From JAUILH01 sp964230215 (GTDB taxonomy: Bacteria > Bacteroidota > Bacteroidia > Flavobacteriales_D > JAUILH01): 64,000 bases of DNA. The notes beneath the pieces are model-generated. The model made no database searches. It was given only the letters and a program-made list of their open reading frames with translations, and was not told the DNA's origin. The DNA lies in the NCBI GenBank assembly GCA_964230215.1, contig CAXRGQ010000016.1, positions 738,598 to 802,597 on the forward strand, in the 5' to 3' direction. Positions 26,169 through 34,842 of this stretch are shown piece after piece (position 1 is the stretch's first letter; every line of letters begins with the position of its first letter). Both the position numbers and the translations under genes were made by a program.

Positions 26169-27362
26169 ATGAAAGTGCTTTTGACAACTCTCGCTGCTCC
26201 TCCCAAGACAGGTGGTGAAAGTCTTCAAGTCGCCAACATAGTTCAACATCTTCAATATCAATGCGATCTTACAATCATAACTGAAGCTATTAATTACAAG
26301 TCATGGAATACCAGTGCATTATCACACTATAAGTTAGATAATTGTGAGATCATCCGATTTAATGTACAACGAAACAGATTTTTAGAAAAAGCTAAAAGTC
26401 TTATTGGCTTATCGAATAACTATTTTCCTGACAACTATGATAATTTTCACAAGAAAATAAACGACTTGATATCAATAAATAGTTTTGATGTAATTTACTC
26501 ACGAGCTTATCCCCTTAGTAGTGCAGTTGCTGGTTTAAAACTAAAAAAGGCATCAAATAAACCTTGGTTACTCCACCTTAGCGATCCATGGACATTAAAT
26601 CCTTACCATCCTGAATTAAATAGCAAAAAACACAATAAGTATGAATCTGAGTGTATGGAATATGCTACAATAGTAAGCTTTACAAATGATAAAACACTTG
26701 AACTTTACGCATTGAAATATCCTATGTTCAAGAGTAAATTTCAATTATCTGTAAACACCTACAATAGCTTACATACCAATAAGGCATCAAAAAAACTAAA
26801 AGATGGAAAACTTATACTATGTCATACGGGTAATCTATATGGAAACAGACATCCATTTTTTCTTTTAGATGCAATATCAGGACTCACGGAGGATTTACTA
26901 AAGAAATTAGAGATTGTGTTTGTTGGGAATATAGAGACTAATATTTTAGATAAGATCCAGGATTATAAAAACATTAACATCAGTATTACAGGTCCACTAG
27001 ATAATGTCCAAGCAAATACAAAACAACTTGAATCAGATTTACTCGTATGTATCGATGGATTTTTTACAAATGATGATGAAGCCCTATTCATGCCGTCGAA
27101 ATTATTGGAGTATATGATAGCGGAAAAGCCTATTCTAGCGATCACAAATAAAAACAGCCCAACTTATAACTTTGTTAACAATGGATATGGGGTTGCTGTG
27201 GAGCACACTAATAGTGAAGGTATTTCTGAGGTATTAAAATCAATTATAACGGACCCTTATGCGCTTCAGACAAAACATCCAAATGAAAAATACTCGTCAT
27301 TAAAAGAAAGTGCACATATTTATGAGATGTTAAAACAAATAAGTAATGAGAGTTTTACTTAG
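26169..27362 (+). CDS. Glycosyltransferase (GT-B fold)
   Basis: 397 residues. The N-terminus MKVLLTTLAAPPKTGGESLQVANIVQHL has the Gly-rich loop of GT4-like enzymes. Later come WLLHLSDPWTLNPYHPE, ILCHTGNLYGNRHPFFLLDAI, and MPSKLLEYMIAEKPILAITNKNSP. Base composition looks even more AT-rich than neighbours, common for glycan genes acquired by transfer. A one-off -7 element TAAAATTG lies 6 bases before the ATG. It overlaps the pyruvyltransferase gene by 17 bases. Confidence 0.82.
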   Translation: MKVLLTTLAAPPKTGGESLQVANIVQHLQYQCDLTIITEAINYKSWNTSALSHYKLDNCEIIRFNVQRNRFLEKAKSLIGLSNNYFPDNYDNFHKKINDLISINSFDVIYSRAYPLSSAVAGLKLKKASNKPWLLHLSDPWTLNPYHPELNSKKHNKYESECMEYATIVSFTNDKTLELYALKYPMFKSKFQLSVNTYNSLHTNKASKKLKDGKLILCHTGNLYGNRHPFFLLDAISGLTEDLLKKLEIVFVGNIETNILDKIQDYKNINISITGPLDNVQANTKQLESDLLVCIDGFFTNDDEALFMPSKLLEYMIAEKPILAITNKNSPTYNFVNNGYGVAVEHTNSEGISEVLKSIITDPYALQTKHPNEKYSSLKESAHIYEMLKQISNESFT

Positions 27363-28440
27363 GGGATATTATGGTTTTGGGAATTTTGGCGATGATTTAC
27401 TAATGTATATCACGGCTAAATGTGTTCAAGAAAAATTACCTGAAGTAAAACTGGATATATTGTCTTTTAGTAATCATTCAAATTACATTAAAGTCTTGGT
27501 GCCATCTGCTAGAATTGTAAAAAACACAACTGCCAGATATGATATTATTATTCATGGTGGTGGGGGTGTGTTTTTTGATTATTCAAGTGGTAATTCGATT
27601 AGATTAATTATGAATTCAATAGCCCGCGTCATTGGATATTCACGCATGGGGTTAATAATAAAGAACATTAGGCGTATTCGTGGAATAGGACAAGGACAAA
27701 CAAACACAAGAGTTGGCCTCTCATTAGGAATCGGCACATATCCTAATAACTCGCGCAAGCTGCTTGGGGATTTAGTTGTATTAACTGACTTCAGTTATTT
27801 AAGTCTACGTGACAAAAAAAGTGTCAATAATTTTAAATTATTATGCCATAAACCCAAACCAACATTAAGCACAGACCTTGCGTTTGCAAGCAGATATTGG
27901 TATGAAAATAATCCCGATTTAAAAAAGGAAGTTGAGTTTGGTATTTGTTTGCGGACTGGAGAAAATGATGTATTTAATGAAGAAATAATTCAGTTATTTA
28001 GTTCTAGTCAGTATTCGGTACGATATTTTGTAATGGACAAAACAGGTGATAAGCTGCTGATAGATTTACTTCACAAACATGGATGTGATGTAATCGTCTG
28101 GAATCCATCCGAGTTTTCAATCTTATATTTTGCGCAAAAAATTGCTGCTTGTGTTAATTTTATTAGTAGTAGAGCACATGGTGCTATCGTTGCTGCGATT
28201 TGCGGAATAAAACCAAGTATAATCGAGATTGAACCTAAACTTGCAACTGTTAATCAAATGCTGAACAATCAAAGTAAGCTCATTAAGCCAGAAGAAATAG
28301 TGAAACTATGTAAAGATGACATCAATAGTGTATTTAATCTGAATGACATCTGTTCTATTGATATTACGACTAATGAAACTATGATAAATAAACATCTGGA
28401 TAAATTATTTGAATGGCTTGCATCAGAGACTATAAGTTAA
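27346..28440 (+). CDS. Polysaccharide pyruvyl transferase family protein
   Basis: 364 residues. Family hallmarks are RGYYGFGNFGDDLLMYITAKCV at the N-terminus, IIHGGGGVFFDY, GLSLGIG, and FISSRAHGAIVAAICGIKPSIIEIEPK near the C-terminus. The enzymes add pyruvate ketals from PEP to surface sugars, giving negative charge. Pyruvylated glycans in other bacteria anchor S-layer proteins. It is coupled to the preceding GT and converges with the ABC exporter gene (11-base overlap). Confidence 0.85.
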   Translation: MRVLLRGYYGFGNFGDDLLMYITAKCVQEKLPEVKLDILSFSNHSNYIKVLVPSARIVKNTTARYDIIIHGGGGVFFDYSSGNSIRLIMNSIARVIGYSRMGLIIKNIRRIRGIGQGQTNTRVGLSLGIGTYPNNSRKLLGDLVVLTDFSYLSLRDKKSVNNFKLLCHKPKPTLSTDLAFASRYWYENNPDLKKEVEFGICLRTGENDVFNEEIIQLFSSSQYSVRYFVMDKTGDKLLIDLLHKHGCDVIVWNPSEFSILYFAQKIAACVNFISSRAHGAIVAAICGIKPSIIEIEPKLATVNQMLNNQSKLIKPEEIVKLCKDDINSVFNLNDICSIDITTNETMINKHLDKLFEWLASETIS

Positions 28441-30046
28441 TCAACTGATCAGAATCAACTAAATTATCTTGCTTGTGAGTTATAAAAAGGATGCTAATAC
28501 CATTACTGCACAGGTCTTTAATGGTGGAAATTATAGCTGACTCAATCTCGGCATCCAGGGCGTTCGTTGATTCATCCAGGATTAGAATTTTTGGTTCACG
28601 ATATAGAGCACGAGCAATTCCAATTCTTTGCTTTTGCCCTCCTGAAATCATTGCCCCATTTTCTCCAACAACTGTATTGACTCCATTTTCTAAGTCATTA
28701 ACAAAGTTATCTAACCCAGATCTTTTTAATACCTCTGACATTTTCTGATCATCAATTTCTATCTCTCCAAATCCAATGTTTGCAGCTATTGTATCATCTA
28801 ACAAGAAGACATCTTGCCCAACGTATGCTACTAACTTATACCATGAATTGAACGTTTGATTCGATAACTCTTCATCATCAACCATTATTTTACCCGAAGA
28901 TTTCTCAACTAGTCCTAACAGTACTTTTACAAGCGTTGATTTACCCCTGCCTGACGGTCCAACAATCCCAATAAATTCTCCTGGTTTAAACTCAAATGAT
29001 AAATTTTCAAATACCGTTTTGTCTCCATATCTCACTGTCAAATCAACAATAGACACCTGATTTTGGAAAACTAATTTATCATTGCCAAAGCTGTCTTTTG
29101 ATCCAGGATCCCACTTATTAATTACGTCAAGTATAAACAAGTTGCCTTTTATTTTTACAATAGCTGTTAGGATTTTATTTAATGATGGTGTGGTTCTAAA
29201 TGCAGCTAGTCCAAACACTCCTAAAAGGCTGAGTCTACTACTAGGGTCATCAATCATGAAATAACTATATAGCAGTATGATTACAATTGATATTATCAAA
29301 CCTAGCTCGACAACTCGGGCAGGCATGTCGCTATATAGGCCTAAACTTACCCTTGATTGTTTCTCTTTATTTACCAAGTTTTCAAATCTAGATTTAAAGA
29401 ATTTAAACTTCCTTCCAAGTCTGATATCGGAGTAAGCGTTAACCATATTATTAATCTCCTTATAGTTATCAGGCACTACATTGTGTATTTGCTCTTCATG
29501 ATAATTTAACCGTTTTCTTACGAGTGAATAGAATATATATATTACGGTAATCATTGGTATCATTACTATAAAAATCAAGGAAGAATAATAAAACGTTAAC
29601 ACTCCAAGAATTGCAAATAAGACCACGAACTCGCTAAAAACCACAAACATTGGCATAATAATAAATAAGGAAAGAGCCCTCGGAATGTGAGATATATCGC
29701 GAATTATTTCATTTGTGTTTTTTTCGTTAAGTACGGCGAATCCATTCTTATATACTTGCTCATACATTTTTACTGTATAATACTCGTATACCTCCATGGT
29801 AAACCTAGATTGGTATAATCTTGAAACAACGTAAATAATTCCCTTTAGCAGAATTATACCAACCACAAAGATGCAAATAGCAATAAAAAACTGGTCTTTA
29901 TCTGAGAAACCTAACGAATCATAAACGGTCTTTATATATCTGTTTTTCAGGAAGTCATCGTCTACAAGGATCGAAAACACAGGGAATATCATTGCAATTC
30001 CGAATAAGTCTACAATTGCGTTAACAAGTAGGGCAAATAGAACCAA
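28430..30046 (-). CDS. ABC exporter (transmembrane plus ATPase), 5' end unresolved
   Basis: 538 codons from TTG 30046, but the open frame extends to 30139 and encodes a family-typical N-terminus (SKSVYHFLPKKLKRKGILV) before this TTG, without any ATG, GTG or TTG. Candidate unusual starts are ATT 30112, ATA 30106 and CTG 30127. Six transmembrane helices are followed by a nucleotide-binding domain with Walker A GPSGRGKST, signature ISGGQKQR, Walker B ILILDESTNALD and H-loop FITHKQ. The layout fits lipid-linked-oligosaccharide or polysaccharide flippases (PglK/MsbA-like). Walker A has Arg in place of the usual Cys/Ser/Ala (GRGKST), still compatible with P-loop form. Confidence 0.82.
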   Translation of the reverse strand: MVLFALLVNAIVDLFGIAMIFPVFSILVDDDFLKNRYIKTVYDSLGFSDKDQFFIAICIFVVGIILLKGIIYVVSRLYQSRFTMEVYEYYTVKMYEQVYKNGFAVLNEKNTNEIIRDISHIPRALSLFIIMPMFVVFSEFVVLFAILGVLTFYYSSLIFIVMIPMITVIYIFYSLVRKRLNYHEEQIHNVVPDNYKEINNMVNAYSDIRLGRKFKFFKSRFENLVNKEKQSRVSLGLYSDMPARVVELGLIISIVIILLYSYFMIDDPSSRLSLLGVFGLAAFRTTPSLNKILTAIVKIKGNLFILDVINKWDPGSKDSFGNDKLVFQNQVSIVDLTVRYGDKTVFENLSFEFKPGEFIGIVGPSGRGKSTLVKVLLGLVEKSSGKIMVDDEELSNQTFNSWYKLVAYVGQDVFLLDDTIAANIGFGEIEIDDQKMSEVLKRSGLDNFVNDLENGVNTVVGENGAMISGGQKQRIGIARALYREPKILILDESTNALDAEIESAIISTIKDLCSNGISILFITHKQDNLVDSDQLINL

Positions 30047-30215
30047 AATGCCTTTCCTTTTTAGTTTTTTCGGTAAAAAATGATAAACACTTTTTGATGT
30101 TTTTATAAAAATATTTTTGTCTAGCAGTTCGATACTCTTTTATTCAGGATTATTTTTCTCTATAAATCTATACTTTTTTAAGCTATCAAATAAATGCTTA
30201 TTTCGGATAATTACA

Positions 30216-31538
30216 TTACTTCTTAAATATCAATTGGCTACTACCAAGTATGTACATACCTGCCACAAAAAGTGGCAACAATGGCACCTTAAATCGCACT
30301 AACGCTCCAAAATTTGATGTTGACAACCCAATCGCGAATGCGAACACTATAGAAAACACAATTGCCATATTAAGCACTCCGTGTCTGCTTAGTCTGAGAA
30401 AAGATTTTCTTGGAGTAAAAAGAACTCTAATTGTCATAAGAAACAAAACGAGATTCTCTAACCCACTCAGTACCATCACAATATTATTAGCTTCAAAAAT
30501 ATACGGTCGAAATAAGCCAGCTGCGGTTGCAACCGGAAACTTTTTGAGCGCCCCTTCGGTCGTTGGTTCAAACGCCCCAATATCGAATGAATTGCCATCA
30601 TACCGCTCATGTTGTAGATCTTGTTGGGTAATTAGCGCTTTCTCTAACATAGCATCTACAGATGCATATTCACCTAAAAAACCTGATGCCCCATACCACA
30701 GCAAAACAGCCATCATCAAAGCAGCAAATACAACAACAGGAATCATAGCAAGTCTTAAGACAAAGTTTTTAACAAGGTTTATTCTTGTTATTGCCAGCCA
30801 GATAACGATCCCAGGAAATAATGCCACAAATACATAAGGCTTAATTGCGAAAAACAGATATATGCAAATCAAGAATACTACGCTTTGAATAGTAAAACCC
30901 CTGCCTTCTACCAGCTTACCAACTGCATATATGGCGTATCCAAGTGCCATCAAAATATATACCTCTTTAGAGATACCACCAGTCCAAAATACAACAGACG
31001 GAATACAGATTAGTGCGTAGAACAGACCATTATTCAAATCTGTAAACTTTTCAACAAACACCCTATATAACCTCCATAAACCCTGATAGCATAAATAGCT
31101 TAATAAAAAACAAGTCCCAATATAGCTACCACCACAAAGCACCTCAAAAAAGGTGGTAATTCGAGCCACATTAAACGTATTAGGGTCCACAAAATGCCTC
31201 TCCAAAACATATCCAGTATCTCCTGTAAAATAGCTCATATACTCAGGCTTAGACGACCACATCACATCCCAGAAGTTTCCAAAGTCATGAAACATGAGGT
31301 TTAATAATGCCTTTGAGTTCTTATGGTAGTCTAGAGTATCTCCCCCTTCTTTGTAATAGAAGATATAAACCGCCATGAAGCCCAAACTCCCCACCATTTT
31401 TATTATGGCCCCGGTAAAATACCGCTTATACAGATCGTTAGTTTTGGCTTTTTTTCTTCCATACCAGTATGCATGTCCTAGTATTAGGAGCAATACTAAC
31501 GGTCCCATTAATGCGTCTATGGAGGACAAGGCTTTCAC
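30216..31538 (-). CDS. Polytopic membrane protein, Wzy-like (unknown function)
   Basis: 440 residues with about ten transmembrane helices and one extracytoplasmic loop region (about residues 85-130; KPEYMSYFTGDTGYVLERHFVDPNTFN). Later segments are CIPSVVFWTGGISKEVYILMALGYAIY and FKVPLLPLFVAGMYILGS. The pattern of helices and loop resembles O-antigen polymerases or GT-C-like proteins common in Bacteroidota glycan loci, but I cannot name the family. It overlaps rlmH by 4 bases, so rlmH and this gene are coupled. Confidence 0.6.
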   Translation of the reverse strand: MKALSSIDALMGPLVLLLILGHAYWYGRKKAKTNDLYKRYFTGAIIKMVGSLGFMAVYIFYYKEGGDTLDYHKNSKALLNLMFHDFGNFWDVMWSSKPEYMSYFTGDTGYVLERHFVDPNTFNVARITTFFEVLCGGSYIGTCFLLSYLCYQGLWRLYRVFVEKFTDLNNGLFYALICIPSVVFWTGGISKEVYILMALGYAIYAVGKLVEGRGFTIQSVVFLICIYLFFAIKPYVFVALFPGIVIWLAITRINLVKNFVLRLAMIPVVVFAALMMAVLLWYGASGFLGEYASVDAMLEKALITQQDLQHERYDGNSFDIGAFEPTTEGALKKFPVATAAGLFRPYIFEANNIVMVLSGLENLVLFLMTIRVLFTPRKSFLRLSRHGVLNMAIVFSIVFAFAIGLSTSNFGALVRFKVPLLPLFVAGMYILGSSQLIFKK

Positions 31539-32002
31539 GAATGATGATAAGGTTCGTTATTTAAAATGGTTTGAGCTCTGTACAGCTGCTCCAAAAATAT
31601 CATTCGTACCATCTGATGATTAAACGTCATTGGTGATAATGAAATCTTACTTTGCGCTTTTGCATACACTTCATCGCTAAAACCATAAGCACCGCCTATT
31701 ACAAAGGTGATTTGGCTTGACCCATTAACTGCCAGTTGCTCAAGGTAGTTTGAGAACTTAACTGAACTGAATTGCTTTCCATTCTCATCTAAAAGAGCTA
31801 AATACGCCCCAGGTGATACATGCTTCAAAATCTGTTCGCCCTCCCTCATCTTAATCTCATCCTCACTCAACTTTTTCTTTATGTACGAAATTTCAATTAT
31901 ATCTAATTTTACATACCTGCTCAAACGCTTAACATACTCATCTATTCCAGCAAGAATGTAGGTTTCCTTAATCTTTCCAATCCATATAAGTGTAACTTTC
32001 AT
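31535..32002 (-). CDS. rlmH: 23S rRNA pseudouridine-1915 N3-methyltransferase
   Basis: 155 residues, typical SPOUT-class RlmH. Motifs are LIWIGKIKETYILAGIDEYVKRL at the N-terminus, FVIGGAYGFSDEV in the trefoil knot (SAM site), and SLSPMTFNHQMVRMIFLEQLYRAQTILNNEPYHH at the C-terminus. It methylates the helix 69 pseudouridine on intact 70S ribosomes. It leads the short minus-strand unit rlmH / Wzy-like gene. Confidence 0.96.
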   Translation of the reverse strand: MKVTLIWIGKIKETYILAGIDEYVKRLSRYVKLDIIEISYIKKKLSEDEIKMREGEQILKHVSPGAYLALLDENGKQFSSVKFSNYLEQLAVNGSSQITFVIGGAYGFSDEVYAKAQSKISLSPMTFNHQMVRMIFLEQLYRAQTILNNEPYHHS

Positions 32003-32111
32003 AGATGATAAATATTCGCTAGTTTTACAGTTAAGGTAATCAAATATCCGGCTAATTTAAGTAATTGATTTATGGTCTGGTTTTTGTAACATACAATGAA
32101 AACGAATTATT

Positions 32112-32489
32112 ATGAAAATTTTAAGCACATTATTACTTACTCTAGCTATCGCTAGCATGACCTTTGCACAGGATATTAAATCTGATGTCAGCTCAGCGTT
32201 TAAATCTGGTAATTCGAAAAGCTTAGCCGAGCATTTCACATCAACCTTAGATTTAGTTGTTAGTGATAACGATGACGTTTATAGCAAGGTTCAGGCAGAA
32301 CAAATTCTAAGAAAATTCTTTGAATCTCATAGTCCTACTAGCTTTAAGATCATTCATGATGGCGAATCTAGAAGCGGTACAAAATATTTTATTGGCGAAT
32401 TAGAAACGTCTAACGGATCTTACCGTGTTACCATTAACATGAAAGCAGTTAGCGGCGCTCAAAAAATTCACCAGCTAAGAATCGAATAG
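32112..32489 (+). CDS. DUF4783-type exported protein
   Basis: 125 residues: signal peptide MKILSTLLLTLAIASMTFAQ followed by a compact NTF2-like alpha+beta domain (FKSGNSKSLAEHFTSTLDLVV, YSKVQAEQILRKFFESHSP, GELETSNGSYRVTINMK). This family is commonly found next to nadC in Bacteroidota. Its function is unknown; the shape suggests ligand binding in the periplasm. It ends 54 bases before nadC. Confidence 0.75.
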   Translation: MKILSTLLLTLAIASMTFAQDIKSDVSSAFKSGNSKSLAEHFTSTLDLVVSDNDDVYSKVQAEQILRKFFESHSPTSFKIIHDGESRSGTKYFIGELETSNGSYRVTINMKAVSGAQKIHQLRIE

Positions 32490-32516
32490 AAAATATTACG
32501 ACATACATAGACTGAG

Positions 32517-32544
32517 TAAGGGCAAATCACTAGATTTGCCCTTA
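32517..32544. promoter_or_regulatory. Perfect palindrome over the nadC -7 element and start codon
   Basis: Arms TAAGGGCAAATC (32517-32528) and GATTTGCCCTTA (32533-32544) are perfectly complementary around ACTA. The last base is the A of the nadC ATG. Inside the palindrome, TAGATTTG (32531-32538) is an exact -7 element 5 bases before the ATG. No T-run follows on either strand, so it is not a normal terminator; an operator occluding the promoter is the simplest reading. Confidence 0.6.
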
Positions 32545-33377
32545 TGATTTTAGAGCAATTTATAGATCTCGCGCTGAAGGAAGATGTAAGAGACGGTGAT
32601 CATACTTCATTAGCATGCATTCCTGAGGATGCTACGGGCAGAGCGAAACTCTTGGTGAAGGACAATGGGATTCTTGCAGGTGTAGATTTAGCAAAACGGA
32701 TATTTAAATACATAGACCAGGAATTAAGTGTAGAAGTTTTGCTACAAGACGGTACCAGAGTTGAAGAAGGGAACATTGCTTTTTATGTATCAGGCTCATC
32801 TCGGTCGATTCTGAAAGCCGAACGACTAGTGCTTAATCTTATGCAGAGAATGAGTGGGATTGCGACTAAAACAAGAATGGTAGCAGATCAACTAGAGGGT
32901 CTTAAGACTAAAGTATTGGACACCCGAAAAACAACTCCACTAATCAGGTTTTTAGAAAAAGAAGCAGTAAGGATTGGCGGAGGAGTTAATCATAGGTTTG
33001 GTTTATACGATATGATAATGATAAAGGACAACCATATCGACTATGCTGGTGGTATTCAACAAGCTATTGATGCAGCAAATTCTTATTTAACTAGCAATGA
33101 GTTGCACCTAAAAATTGAAATTGAAGCGCGATCTTTGAATGAAGTAGATCAGATACTTGAAATAGGAAAAGTAGATCGGATTATGCTCGATAATTTCGAT
33201 TATGACACCTTAAAAGAAGCCGTTTCTATGATTAATGGCAAATATGAAACGGAAGCATCTGGTGGAATTACATTGGAAACTGCTAGGGCCTATGCTGAGT
33301 GTGGCGTAGACTACATCTCAATGGGCGCAATTACCCATACGGTTGATAATTTTGACTTGAGCCTTAAGGCAATTTAA
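32544..33377 (+). CDS. nadC: Nicotinate-nucleotide pyrophosphorylase (quinolinate PRTase)
   Basis: 277 residues. It converts quinolinate and PRPP to nicotinate mononucleotide in de novo NAD synthesis. Motifs are EDVRDGDHTSLACIP, AERLVLNLMQRMSGIATKT, VLDTRKTTPLIRFLEKEAVRIGGGVNHRFGLYDMIMIKDNHID, IEIEAR, DRIMLDNF and EASGGI. The expected basic substrate-binding residues are present. The -7 element and palindrome at its start predict a leaderless, regulated transcript. nadA and nadB are not in the window. It overlaps the flippase gene convergently by 14 bases. Confidence 0.95.
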   Translation: MILEQFIDLALKEDVRDGDHTSLACIPEDATGRAKLLVKDNGILAGVDLAKRIFKYIDQELSVEVLLQDGTRVEEGNIAFYVSGSSRSILKAERLVLNLMQRMSGIATKTRMVADQLEGLKTKVLDTRKTTPLIRFLEKEAVRIGGGVNHRFGLYDMIMIKDNHIDYAGGIQQAIDAANSYLTSNELHLKIEIEARSLNEVDQILEIGKVDRIMLDNFDYDTLKEAVSMINGKYETEASGGITLETARAYAECGVDYISMGAITHTVDNFDLSLKAI

Positions 33378-34842
33378 TCGGGCTAATTCTTTTCAGATTA
33401 TTGTTAATGTCTGGCGATATTTTTAAAACATACACCAGAACACTGTAAATTACTGCCATTACACCAGACTTGGCTATTACATCTACAAATAGGTTATTAC
33501 TAACTTCTGGCAAAATCCCACCAACAAATAATAATGCCCCAATTAGTGCAGTTGAAGCAATATGAGACAAACTAAAAGGTTGAATGGTCCACTGTTTATA
33601 TATGTATGCAAACTTTATGATATTGAAAACAGTTAATGAAGCACATGTGGCGATTGCAGCTCCTTCTATACCGAATTGCGGAATTAATAGTATGTTCAAG
33701 ACAAAGGTGATTACCAGCAAAATAACGTTTAAATAAAAGTTGACGCGGTATTTCTCTGAATTCTGAATAATGCTTCCGTTAATGCCTGCTGATACATTAA
33801 TTAGGTTACCTAATAACAACCAAAACACCACAAATTTAATGTGTCTATAATCTGGGGGCAGCATTTGCTCGAGCGAATCTATGGAGGTCCAAACAGCAAT
33901 CATCATCAAGCCCCCAATTATCATTTGATTGAGTGAGCTTTTTATGTATATATCTTTAATATTTTCTAAATCACCTTCAGACCAGGCCTTTGCTATTAAT
34001 GGGTTTGCTATTGGTGTTATTGCTCTTGCCGATATTTTAACCACAGCCGACACAGCTATTCCAATTGTGTAGAAACCTACGAAAGCAGGTTTTAAAAAGT
34101 ATCCGATCATCAATATATCTAGCATAGATACTAGTTTATTGGCTCCACTATCCAATAAAGAAAACAAACCAAATTTTGACACCTCTTCCCACTCAGCACG
34201 ATTCATATAGGTCCGTACATTCAAAGCTTCTAACATTACATTCCTGAGGTTTAATATCAATGCTATAACTATCAATAGGTAACTCATACCATAAGCTATA
34301 ACCAGTTGCGGGAATGACAAATACTCGAAATAGTATAACACTACACCCGTTATTAAGAATATGCGGAGAACAACTTCAGATAAAAAAAGGGGGAAAGTAC
34401 TCTTTAATTGAGTAGAGCTCACTCCAGATAGAGTTAAGACAAGGTTTTGCGAAAAGGTTAGCATTACCAAAACTCCAATAGCACCTACTATAAAGTTTTT
34501 TGATGAGTCCTCGACTAAATTCGAATAAAGTTCAGGAAATACAAGCAATAAAACTCCTATAATGGCACTAGCGATAACGGGAAGAATTAACATATTGCGA
34601 ACCAATGCATACTGCCTATTTCGATAAGTAAAATCAGAATAATATTTAACAACCGAATTTGCTGAGCCCAAGTTGATGAAGGTAGAGAGCATAACCGCGT
34701 GATATATTATCAACTCAAGCTTTCCCAGCTCTTCCTTTGACAATAACACTGGCATCACAAAGAACTTTGATAGACCCCCTATTACAAACCCTATTAGAAT
34801 CAGCGAGAGGTTCCACGTACTTTGTCTAGTTACAATACCCAT
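33364..34842 (-). CDS. Oligosaccharide flippase (Wzx / MOP superfamily)
   Basis: 492 residues with 12-14 predicted transmembrane helices and polysaccharide-biosynthesis family motifs (GFVIGGLSKFFVMPVLLSKEELG at the N-terminus, FGLFSLLDSGANKLVSMLDILMIGYFL in the middle). It is expected to flip undecaprenyl-linked repeat units across the inner membrane. It starts one base before the end of the upstream glycosyltransferase gene. Last gene of the long minus-strand glycan unit. Confidence 0.87.
   Translation of the reverse strand: MGIVTRQSTWNLSLILIGFVIGGLSKFFVMPVLLSKEELGKLELIIYHAVMLSTFINLGSANSVVKYYSDFTYRNRQYALVRNMLILPVIASAIIGVLLLVFPELYSNLVEDSSKNFIVGAIGVLVMLTFSQNLVLTLSGVSSTQLKSTFPLFLSEVVLRIFLITGVVLYYFEYLSFPQLVIAYGMSYLLIVIALILNLRNVMLEALNVRTYMNRAEWEEVSKFGLFSLLDSGANKLVSMLDILMIGYFLKPAFVGFYTIGIAVSAVVKISARAITPIANPLIAKAWSEGDLENIKDIYIKSSLNQMIIGGLMMIAVWTSIDSLEQMLPPDYRHIKFVVFWLLLGNLINVSAGINGSIIQNSEKYRVNFYLNVILLVITFVLNILLIPQFGIEGAAIATCASLTVFNIIKFAYIYKQWTIQPFSLSHIASTALIGALLFVGGILPEVSNNLFVDVIAKSGVMAVIYSVLVYVLKISPDINNNLKRISPIKLP

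Noticed and set aside
26169..28440. Recent horizontal transfer of the GT and pyruvyltransferase pair
   Set aside because: The genes look more AT-rich by eye, but no flanking repeats, tRNA or mobility genes support a recent insertion; composition would have to be computed.
30250..30837. A 195-codon open frame on the plus strand
   Set aside because: It is antisense to the polytopic membrane protein gene; the sequence is low-complexity Asn/Ile/Ala-rich with no signal, domain or promoter, as expected for a shadow frame of a hydrophobic protein.
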